A stretch of 64,000 nt of DNA, from positions 7,675,932 through 7,739,931 of the forward strand of contig NC_057019.1 of the NCBI RefSeq assembly GCF_000002595.2, written 5' to 3'. This document shows, one piece after another, positions 1-9,159 of this stretch. Position numbers and translations under genes: made by a program. How positions within the stretch are numbered: the stretch's first letter is position 1; each line of letters begins with the position of its first letter. The stretch is from Chlamydomonas reinhardtii (Eukaryota; Chlorophyta; Chlorophyceae; Chlamydomonadales; Chlamydomonadaceae). The notes below the pieces were generated by a model, which ran no database searches, was not told where the DNA came from, and saw only the letters and a program-made list of their open reading frames with translations.

Positions 1-574
1 TGGTGCGTGCTTGGGAGCGGCGGGGAGGGCGAAGCGGCGGGCAGGGTGGTGGGGCAGGATGGTGGGGCGCTGGGGACAGGTAACCTGTAGCGGGTTGTAA
101 ATACCAGCCCAAACTAAGCCAAACCAAGTTAAATTAGCGGAGCACAGGCGGAGGTGACAGTTGCAAGCCCATAATACTGATGGGAGGGGGCTAGAGTGTC
201 GTCAAGAAGCAGGGCGAGCGGCGCTGGCGATTAATGTCGCCGCCCTGAGCTCGGTGGCACGCACAACAGCACAGAACAGTTATGCAGAGACGCGGGGGTG
301 AAGGGGCTCGTATGGCCACTTGCACCGTGCCATAGCAAGCTTTCGGATGGTCCTGTTGAAGGCAGGGTGCGGTGGGGACAGCGACGACCTGTGGCCCGGG
401 CTGTTTGTTGAGGTGGTGGTGGTGGTGCCCATCACTGCGCTGGGCCATGTCCCACACGCCCCACTCGCTTGATGCTCCTCCTCCTCTGCCCTACTACTGC
501 CCGACTTCTGCCCTACTGCTGCCCTACTGCTGCCCTACTGCTGCCCTACTGCTGCCCCTGTGTCACCCTCTCAG
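1..574. other. 5' flank of the transporter gene; no coding region resolved
   Basis: The transporter gene that follows must have upstream exons, because about 100 residues of the usual N-terminal part of the family are missing. No convincing exon was found here. A TGTAA at about 94-98 could be the 3' end signal of a preceding plus-strand gene. From about 485 to 555 there is a short imperfect CTGCCCTACTG tandem repeat that ends in a good acceptor (CAG at 572-574). Confidence 0.4.
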
Positions 575-2857
575 GCTCTGCGCACGGAGATACCTGGCGA
601 CCTCATGGCCAAGTTCACACTGCCCTCACTGGGGCTCATGGTGTGTGTGTGTGTGGGGGGGGGGGGGGCAGGGGGCTTGGGGACTGGCGGCCACGGTGGT
701 GGCCAGAGACCATTATGGCCACTCGGGGGGGGGGGGGGGCTCAATGACCTGGCAGCCGAGCAGAAGGAGCAGCAGCCGACTCGGGTTTGCAGGCGCTGCA
801 TGGTGTTGGTAAGGCTGGACGTAACACGCAACATTGCTGGCGCCAGCAAGTGCTGCACCCACACACGTCAGGCTACTGTCCGAGTCGTGTTTGCCGACAG
901 CCACTGCCTGCGCCCCCCCGCGCCCCGTGTGTGCCGCTGCCGCTGCAGGGCCTGTGCATGGCGTTCCTGCAGGGCGGCACCATGCAGCTGGCCAGCATAT
1001 TCAGCATCTCACACATCCGGGTGAGGGAGGGCGGGACCGCGGACGTGTCGGCGAAATGGCGGCACGGTTCACAAATAGTCGGAGGCCGACACTGCATCTG
1101 CCCGGCATTGCTGCTTCGCTTGCTGTCCTTCCCCTCCTGAAGCCTGCCCAGCGCCCATTGCACGGATACTCGTTATTGACGTGCTTTACTCGTACCCGTT
1201 TGTGCCCCACCTCTTGCGTCTTCCTCCCGCACCTGCCCAGGGTGTGGTGTCGGGCATCGCGGTGGGCGGGCTGGTGACCTCCTCGCTGTCCTTCGTCAGC
1301 CAGCTGAGGGCGCAGGGCGCGGCGGCGGCGGGCGGCGGCGACGAGCCCCAGACCGCCGCTGACGTGGCGCCCGCCGCCTTCTCCTACTTCTCCGCCTCCG
1401 CCGCCGTCATCGGCGCCTGCATCGCCGGCTACTGGTCCATCCCCTGGCTGCCGTACGGGCGCTACAAGCTGCTGCTGGCGGGGATCATTGACGACCCCAA
1501 GGAGCGCAAGATGCTCACGGTGAGGGGTGGGGCCGTGTGTGTGTGGGGGGGAGGGGGTCAGCGGGACGTGGGGAGGTCAGGAGGAGAGGTGAGGAACGTC
1601 TGTCGCCTCAACACAGGTTGACGAGGACTATGAGGAGCCGCTGCTGACCGTGGTAGAGGAGCCGGGCGGCCCCAGTACCAGCACCGGCCAGACCCGGTCC
1701 GAGACCACCCGCGCCGCCATCGTGAGCGTGGAGTCGGACTACAGCCTGTACAGCCGCACCTGGCAGGCGCGCAACGCCTTCCACATCTACTGCGTGTCGC
1801 TGTTCCTGTGCTTGTGCGTCACCATGTCCACACACCCCGGCATCAGCTCATTCATCTGCTCCGTGGACAACCCCGCGCGCGTCAGCCCCTGCGCCGCCCA
1901 CAACGGCAAGCCCGGGCTGCTGGGCCGCATCCAGGGCGACCTGTTCGTGCCGCTGCTGTTCGTGCTGTTCAGGTGAGGGGGTGGGATTGTGGGAGGGCAG
2001 CAGGAGGAAGGCTTGCGGGCAGGGGGGTTACATTCATGGCGGGCAGGGGGGGGGCGGGAGGCGGGCGTAGCAGTGTTCGACAACCACTCACAAGGTGATG
2101 GGGCCGGCGGGGCGAGGGCTGTGGGGCAGAGGACCGGCAGGAGGTGGCGGTGGGGCGCATTCGCGAGGCCCCATCTGCAGGCCTGCAATACCCAGCCCTG
2201 TGCCTGCTGCCCTCTTTCGGGTTCAGTTGGGTTTGGAAAATAACTAACCCCCACCACCACCACCCCTTCCACAGCCTGGGTGACTTCCTGGGCCGCTTCC
2301 TGTCGGGCTACGGCCCCTGGTCCACCGGCGCGCCCAAGCCGCTGTCCATCCTGGTGTACGCCGTGTTCCGCTGCGGCGTGGCGGCGGCCGTGCTGTTCTG
2401 CCACCTGGTCACGCCCACTCCCTGGCTGCTGTCCGAGTACCTCAGCCAGGACTACTGGCCCTGGGCGGTCATACTGCTGCTGGGCTGCACACAGGCGAGC
2501 CGCGGGGGCCGGGCAGGAGGGCGGGGCGTGTGAGCGTTACCCGCTGATATCAACTCGCGCGCGCCTTCGCACCCCCGCGTGATGACCCCTGCCTCTTCTC
2601 CCTCGCGTTGCCCCCTCCGCCCCCTCCCTCCCTGCGCCTGCTTGGCATTGACTCCCCTCGCCCCGGCCCCCTCCCCTCCCCTCCCTCCCTCCCATCAGGG
2701 CCACCTGATCAGCACCATCTGCATGCACGCGCCCTCCACCCTCATGCCAACCGAGCAGTCCAAGTACGGCCCCGTCACCTCCTTTGCCATCAGTGCCGGA
2801 TGCTTCGTGGGCAGCTTTGTGTCCATCGGCCTCTCGTCCGCCTTCCAGCAGCACTAG
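575..2857 (+). CDS. Equilibrative nucleoside transporter (ENT/SLC29 family), 5' incomplete
   Basis: Integral membrane carrier expected to move nucleosides or nucleobases down their gradient. Exons read 575-640, 949-1020, 1241-1519, 1617-1972, 2275-2494 and 2699-2857; all phases agree and give 383 residues ending in SSAFQQH. Family signs seen: MAFLQGGTMQLASIF (the ENT QG segment) followed by SGIAVGGLV, then a hydrophilic acidic loop (VDEDYEEPLL), the GDFLGR motif (ENT D..GR), and a C-terminal GHLISTICMHAPS segment that resembles the ENT G-L.S..M..AP motif. Other ENT members begin with one or two more membrane helices, so the first exons lie upstream of 575 or outside the window. Intron 1 (641-948) holds two long poly-G runs. 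The intron after 2494 starts with GC (CAG/GCGAGC), not GT. Substrate and membrane cannot be told from sequence. The family call is firm; the start is unknown. Confidence 0.87.
641..948 (+). repeat. Poly-G runs in a transporter intron
   Basis: Two uninterrupted G tracts, about 655-670 and about 726-740, lie in the first modelled intron of the transporter gene, the first directly after a GT repeat that begins at the donor site. G runs of this length can form G-quadruplexes and vary in length between strains. Nothing else is visible in the intron. Confidence 0.6.
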
Positions 2858-3250
2858 GTTGGCTGCAGCTCCTCAAGGCAGGGCGTGTGTGAATGAGCGG
2901 CGCTGTGCTTACACTGGATGCAAGCGTGTGCCAGCGGCGGCTGGCGGCGCAGTCCTGACGCGGTGGGGGCCAGGCCAGGCCCAGGCAGACAGGGCAGGGG
3001 GGGGTTCGCCTGAGGAGGCGGCATGGAGCCCAGTTGGTGCTGTTTGGGGGTGGTAGCGCGTCGGGCAGGGTGCGCGAAGGACTTGGGGGTGATTATGAAG
3101 GTGCGCCGGGGATTGGGTGGGTAGGGGTGAACGGGCGAGCGAGTGGGGAGGTGGTGCCGCGGCGGAGTGAAGCCGAGCTGGTGCTGTTCTTGTGGGAGCA
3201 GGTCGGCCGCCGCGGCGTGTACGGATACACGGACGCACACGCCTCCTTTA

Positions 3251-3270
3251 TCGATCTATCTATCTATCAG
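3251..3270 (+). repeat. ATCT tetranucleotide microsatellite
   Basis: About five ATCT units are seen. Short simple repeat in the intergenic region. Confidence 0.7.
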
Positions 3271-4027
3271 TCGATCTGGAGTTGAAAAGCGTGCAGGTGG
3301 GGGCACTAGTCACCAGTGCCATGCAGGTCCTGTCAGTGATGCTTTCCCCCCGAGTAGTCGGGGAAGGAGACCGGGCGGGGCCCGCTGGTAGGCCGCTAGG
3401 GCCGTCTGGGAGCATGCGCCTAAGCTCCAACTAGCGGCACGGGCCTCTGTACATTCATATCGAATCGGGATTCACTGCACTGCTGTTTTTTGTATTGTGT
3501 GTGAGTGATGCAGTGTGTGTGTGTTGGGGTGGGCAAATTGATGATCAGGCGGCGTGCAGCGGCTGCCGCATGTCGGAACCTGCGTGTGGTGGCCTGGAAG
3601 TGGAGCATTAGGGGGTGGTCCACGGGCGCTACAGTGCTGCTGCCGTGCCGCTGTGTGCCCGTGCGTCGCGCACTGATGCGGCAGGCAGTCAACAGGCCCG
3701 GTTCGCCTGGTGGGCAGTGGACGAAGTTGCTGCGCCTGGGGCCCGAGGGCAGTTATTCTCACTAGCGCGCAGGTGTCGGCAGGGGTTGCTGGTCTGAGCG
3801 TGTGATACTTGATCGTGCGTGGCCGGGGTTGGACGCGACCTGGGTGATGGGGTATGCCGCAGCGTGACCAGGAGCGATGCGTGTACTTGCAAATTTTGGC
3901 AGTGCCGTGCTGCCATCTGCGAGTGTCGACTCTTGCGCCGACACCCGTGCCAAGGTGGCGCGGGTGGCGCGACCTTTGAGGAGCTGGCGCGGGAGCACTC
4001 AACCTGTGGCTGGGCTGAATGTGACTC

Positions 4028-4072
4028 CTGACCCTGACCTGACTTTGACTGGCTGAACCTGAACCCCGCCTT
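4028..4072 (+). repeat. Degenerate CTGACC-type tandem repeat
   Basis: Short array of six-base CTGACC, CTGACT and CTGAAC units. The same motif reappears at about 39661-39780 and about 63620-63740, so it is a local low-complexity family rather than a unique sequence. Confidence 0.6.
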
Positions 4073-4509
4073 AAAACCTGCAGGCCATCTGGTGTGGCAC
4101 GGAGCCCGATGACGGAGGCTGGACAGCTCACCAGCTGACGCCTGCGACCAGTACTAAATCAGCTTGCCGCATCTGGCCGCATATTCTACAGCCACATACT
4201 GCGCGTTAGCTGGCCGGCTGTATTGATGCCTAAGAACAATGCTTGGCTAATAATACCGTGAACTAGCCCCGCTGCGCTGCGCAGCCAATCCTAATGCGAA
4301 GGGCCGCATAACCCGCATTGCCGTGTTGTTGTCCTCAGGGGTACCCCCGGTTGTCCTCATGACCTACGAACGCCCAATGATATGCCCGCAGCAACGCCAG
4401 GCCCCGCCCCGCGGTCCGGCGCGACCTCGGCACCGCCTTCCCTGGCCCCGCCCAAGCTGCGATGCTGCTGCATGTGCACCGCGTGACACCTGCCAAACAA
4501 GTGTCGCAC

Positions 4510-4514
4510 TTACA
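4510..4514 (-). terminator. Candidate TGTAA poly(A) signal for the reductase gene
   Basis: TTACA on the plus strand, the minus-strand TGTAA used by Chlamydomonas mRNAs. It is the nearest such site downstream of the stop at 5325, implying an 3' UTR of about 0.8 kb. Confidence 0.35.
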
Positions 4515-5324
4515 TCGCGCCTGTCTGGAGGGCCACCGCTCCGCAGGACCGGCGCTCCCGGCACATCGCCCGCCCTGCACCTGCTCCTCCTCCACTCCTC
4601 GCTCAGCTGCATATACCTCGCCTCGCCTCTCACACTGCCCCGGATGCGGGGCGCACCTGCCGATACGGACCTCCATTGAGAGGCCCGGCAGTCCAGCATC
4701 ATACACGCCTGAGCTCTCCAGATCCTTATGTTCCTCAGCGGCACCAAACGAATCGTCAAAACCGGTACACGCGCCACACAGTCTGACTGCAGCACCGACC
4801 TGTGTCCCAGACCATGCCTGCACACAGCCTTCACAGCCTGAGCACATCAGGCAACAGCACATACTCACGATCACCACACTACACACTGCAGCAAACCATC
4901 TCACGCAACTGGCCAATATACATGAAGGCGGCTCGCACTGCAACGAGGGCTCATAGGCTTATCACATGCGGTGGCTACGTCGTAATACAGAGAACGGGGA
5001 ATGGACGACTCACACCAAAAGCCGCCACAGCCCCATCCCCCGCGCAGCCCCCAGTTTCGCGCCGCACCACACGGAGCCCTGCTGCACGGCCGTGTCGACC
5101 GCCCGTAATCGATAATGTCCCAACATCAACCTGGCACCCCTCGCTCACTCCCGGATGAGCCGGCCTCGGCCCTCATCCCCAACCCCAGCGGCACTGGGCT
5201 CACTGTCCATGGCAGCTCCGATGCGGCACACAGCGCCACCGCCCCAAGCCGGCGGCGACAAGGTGGGCGGGCAAGCTGCCGCCAGCTTCGCCACCGCCCA
5301 GTCAGCAGACCGCCCCGGGCCCCT

Positions 5325-7145
5325 TTACTTGGGCATGGGCAGCATCTGGTAGTTGTCCTTCTTGGTGCCCAGCACCTTCTGGTCGATGAACTCGCGCACC
5401 ACGGCAATGCCCAGCGGGATGGCCACGTGCGGGCGCAGGAAGTAGGTCTTGGGCTGCATGTTGGTCATGATCTCCGCCCACTTGGCCATCATGCTGTCGC
5501 CCTTGCGCTGCATCTCGCTGGCCACGGCGTCCAGCAGGATGGGGAAGCGGTACACCACCTCGGCAAATGCCTTGCTCATCCAGAAGTCGTGGCCGTACAG
5601 GCGGCGCCACTCGGCCTCGTACTGCTTGGTCGACTGCTTGGAGAAGTCGCCGGTGGAGCGCATGGCCAGCAGCGACTCGGCCGCGGCCTTGCCGCCCATC
5701 ATGGCGGTGTGGATGCCCTCGCCTGCGAGAAGAAGGAGGAAGGCGGGCATACAGGGCGAGCGGGTCAGGTGATGGGCAAGTCGCTGTATATGGCGTGACC
5801 TCTGCATCAGAACGCGATAAGCATAGGCCCTGCGCTGCCCAAAGCGTGATCACCCTGTCGCCACCTCCTTGCAAATAGGGGCGCACAGCCTCGCAAAATC
5901 GAAGACACTACCAACCCTTCCACCCCCATCCCTCCTCGGCGCCCCCCCGCTTCGGCCGCAACCCCCACCCATTCTTTCAGGCAGCCCGCCCACCCGTTCT
6001 CGGCCCTCCACAAACACCTGCCCCCCTCCCCGCTCCTCACCCAACAACCCGTGCTTACCGGTGTAGGGGTCGATGTGTCCGGCGGCGTCGCCGATGATGA
6101 GCAGGTGGTCGTCGAAGGTGGTCTTGAGGCCCTGGCCGCCCAGGCGCAGGCTGGCGGCGCGCATGCGCTCGATCTTGGCGTTGGGGCCGATGGCCTTGGA
6201 GATGAAGGGGTCGGCCTTGATGGCGTCGTTGTGCAGGCGCGCCAGGTCGCTCTCCTTGACCTCGCCGCAGTAGCCCTCCTTGCCGCAGGGGATGAGGTAG
6301 TAGCAGAAGTTGAGCTCGTCGTTGGGGTGGCGGAAGATGGCGGCGTAGCCAGGCAGCGACCACTTGGGGTAGAAGCACACGCCGTCAAAGTTGGTGTTGT
6401 GGGTGCCGCCCTCGATGAAGGCACGCGAGCAGATGCCCTTGGGCGCCTCAGTGCAGTAGCCCAGCTTGGTGGCCAGGCGCGAGGTGGCGCCGTCAGCGCA
6501 CACCAGCACGCGGCCGCGCACAACGGTGCCGGTGGCGGAGGTGACGGTCCACAGGCCGGCGGCCTTGTCGAAGGTGGCGCCGGTAACCTCGAACTTCTCC
6601 TTGAGGTCAGCGCCGGCGCGAGCGGCATTCTTGGCGACGCGGATGTCCAGGTTGATGCGCTTCACGGCGCAGCAGGCGGCCTCACCCAGCTTGGCCTTGG
6701 AGACGCCGATGTAGGAGGTGCCGTTGGGGCTCACGAAGCCACCGGCGTCGGCGAAGTGGGCCTCGTTGTTGGCGACCAGCTCCTGCAGCACGCCCATGTC
6801 CTCCAGGATGCGGATGGCGGGGGTGCACACGGCATCGCCGCAGTACTTGTCGCGGGGGAAAGTCTCCTTCTCCAGCAGAGCGACCTTGGCACCACCGCGA
6901 GACATGTAGTAGGCGCAAACGGAGCCGGAGGGACCGGCGCCGACGATGACCGCGTCGTAAGCATCGCTCGGCAGGCTACCGACCGGGTAAGGGCCGCGGG
7001 ATGGGACCGCCGACTGGGCGCGGCGATAGGCGTAAGCGGCCAGCAGCGCGCCGGTGGTCACAGCAGCACCAATAGCCACCTCCTTCTTGTTCTCGGCCAC
7101 GAACTTCTCCGCCTTCGAGAGGGCGTTCTCGACGAACTTAGCCAT
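5325..7145 (-). CDS. FAD-dependent oxidoreductase, geranylgeranyl-reductase superfamily, with N-terminal membrane anchor
   Basis: Two exons, 7145-6059 and 5722-5325, give 494 residues. Residues about 22-40 form a hydrophobic helix (AIGAAVTTGALLAAYAYRR) behind a Lys/Glu-rich amphipathic start. The dinucleotide fold begins at about 64 with VIVGAGPSG (69-74 GxGxxG) and ends its second strand in an acidic VALLEKE. KYCGDAV follows, and the second FAD motif LIIGDAAGHIDPYTGEGI sits across the splice junction near 350-365. This is the order of TIGR02032-type reductases, which reduce isoprenoid double bonds or act on related lipids. It lacks the plant CHLP chloroplast N-terminus and CHLP motifs such as KPCGG, so chlorophyll geranylgeranyl reductase is unlikely. 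The substrate is unknown; a lipid or quinone at a membrane fits the anchor. The start is the first ATG of a long uninterrupted frame. Confidence 0.8.
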
Positions 7146-9159
7146 GGCGCCTTTCTCTGATCAAGACTCAAGGACTGGCTTCTGGGTAAGGCGCGAGCAC
7201 CGAGCGATCCGGCGCTGCAATAGAATGGTGCAGGAAAGCAGTATTCGATCAAAGCAGCGGCCACAGAGGAGGGCGCGACGTCTGAACGGTGAGCGGCGAC
7301 TGAAGAGTTCTGCGAACACTAGCAGCGAGCAACGCACCTACTAGGTAGCTCGGTAACAACCTAAGAGTAGGTTTGTCTTGGGCGGTCGGAGAACCCTTAA
7401 GGAGAAAGCCAGACTAAACATTTGGCGCCATTGGCCCCCCATTCCAGGCGGGTTTAAAAATGCAGGTTACCGCGCCCTTCCTTGGCCCACTCCTTTCTTA
7501 GCACTTTTGTGATTCCATATTTTGTCAAGTACATCACTCTCAATTCAGTACGCCTTCGCGCCCAGGACTTTTGCTGGGACTTTTGGGCGCAATCGACTCG
7601 GGCTCGCGTATGAACAATGAACATTACAGATACTAACCTCAAATGGCGGATAAGCGAGAGGCGTTGCAGAAGGGACGGTCGGAGGCACCCGGATGGCCCC
7701 TGGGCAGAACGCTGGCTCGAGCTGGGAGCTCTTTGAAATATAGCTTGGTCCGATGTCAATGAAAGTGCGCAGCTCCGCTTCGCCGTGGCTCAGCTTCACG
7801 GCCAGCCTGTCCCGCGATTTTGGCGTGGCCGTAATGCCTGCGCAGGCCTACCCCCACGGCCTACCCCCCGCAGCGCCTCTCCCCGCCGCCTCGACTTTCC
7901 GCTTCTCCAGAGCTCCAGGCACTTCCCAATGCGATGCAATTTGGCACCAGGGCAATGCTTGAAATCGAAGACGGTTTTACCTGCCCCTCAGGCCTGCGGC
8001 GTCTACCAAGCGTAGATGACCCCTCCCACAGCAGCTACGAAGGTGGCTCTCCCTCTCAGACGTGTACGATACGGTACGGTCAAATCCGCGCCAAAGCGTT
8101 TACAGAGTGACGGTGCGGCGGTGCGCTCCGTAGAAGCGCGGCCGCACGACTCAACATTTTCCTCCGCCTTTGGAGGCAAACTGTTACGGCGTAGATGGCA
8201 GATACGGGCACTTTTCTCCTTCCTTCCTGGCGCTTCTCTTCACGGCCCCGCGTTTCCCCGCACTCCAGGGCTATGTCTGCAGCCGTTGTCCCAGCGAACT
8301 GCAGCACGGTTGCTGTCAGTGCGGGTTCGTGGCTTCTTACACACTTTGACTCCTCGTGCTCCAGTCCAGTATTGGCGTATTGCGGAACTGGCAACACCGT
8401 TGCAAACGTTCCGGCTGCACCTCTGGCACCACTCGCCATGCAAGCGCACCCAGCGTGCACAGCCCACTTCGGCGCCAGCCACTCCCCTCCAATAACCTGG
8501 CTACCACGGAACAAGGATAGCATTACCGCTGTGGGGGCCCGCATGCAGTTGCTGCATCGTGCACTCGAGCTGCACACTGTCATGACTAATTACCGCATAG
8601 CCGCCCAATGCCCCCGTGTCTCTCTCTGCTATGCGCGGGGAATGTTCAAACGTCCGCGGCCGCCCTTCGGCGTTGAGCTTCAGCCCACCGCGCGGCGTCT
8701 GCTGTGCTATAGCACCTGTGTGCCCTAATCAAAACACTCTGATCAGCACTTACTAAGCAGCTGGGTGTGCGTGAAGCACAAATGCTCTGGCAAAGCGACC
8801 TCAACTCGCAGCAATGACACGCTGCCATTTAGTGCTCCCATCCACCACATCTATCGCATTCGTAATAGTAGTGGCATGTATAAGGCGCCCACGTACGTGG
8901 GCTCGACCCACTCAGCAATGATAAGCCCCACGCTTGTATGTGTATGTGCATGAATGGCCTCCCCCTACCTCGAACGCAGCACTCTGTCCGCTCCATCCGC
9001 CGGTCCAACCCATGCTAGCACCACCCAGCCCTACAGGGCATCGGCGCACCTCGATGCCGACGTACTCGGTGAGGCTGTGAGCCGCTGGCTCCCTCAACGG
9101 CGCCTCGCCACTGCCTGCGCCTGTGTGCCAGCTGTTCCGGCTGTAACTAACCATGATTG
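7146..9159. other. Intergenic or long 3' UTR of the upstream minus-strand gene
   Basis: This 2-kb stretch lies between the reductase start and the stop of the large minus-strand gene. The part next to 7145 is the reductase 5' UTR and promoter. A minus-strand TGTAA at 7624-7628 is the first after the stop at 9160, so much of the interval may be 3' UTR. Open frames on both strands around 8080-8730 overlap each other and show no domain; I do not call them. Confidence 0.45.
7624..7628 (-). terminator. Candidate TGTAA poly(A) signal for the exonuclease-fold gene
   Basis: Plus-strand TTACA. It is the first minus-strand TGTAA downstream of the stop at 9160, which would give a 3' UTR of about 1.5 kb, long but within what Chlamydomonas shows. 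Confidence 0.3.

Larger units (their letters stand above)
2858..5324. other. Convergent 3' regions of transporter and reductase genes
   Basis: No coding gene is visible in this 2.5-kb stretch between the stops of two convergent genes. It holds an ATCT microsatellite at about 3251-3270, a degenerate CTGACC/CTGAACC repeat at about 4028-4072, and a minus-strand TGTAA signal at 4510-4514 that may end the reductase mRNA. No plus-strand TGTAA was found for the transporter. The open frames here have no recognisable domain and look like chance frames. Confidence 0.55.

Noticed and set aside
793-808. A 16-nt microexon in the transporter gene
   Set aside because: It has AG and GT borders, but including it breaks the frame between LPSLGLM and GLCMAFLQGG; joining 640 directly to 949 keeps phase.
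5325-7145. Chlorophyll-biosynthesis geranylgeranyl reductase CHLP
   Set aside because: It shares the superfamily fold, but the N-terminus, the region after the GxGxxG motif and the KYCGDAV segment do not match CHLP.
6051-7160. Plus-strand open frame of 369 codons
   Set aside because: Exact antisense of reductase exon 1; Gly/Ala/Val/His-rich with no domain.
8080-8728. Overlapping frames on both strands of 159-177 codons
   Set aside because: No recognisable domain, no splice-consistent neighbours and mutual overlap; likely 3' UTR or intergenic.
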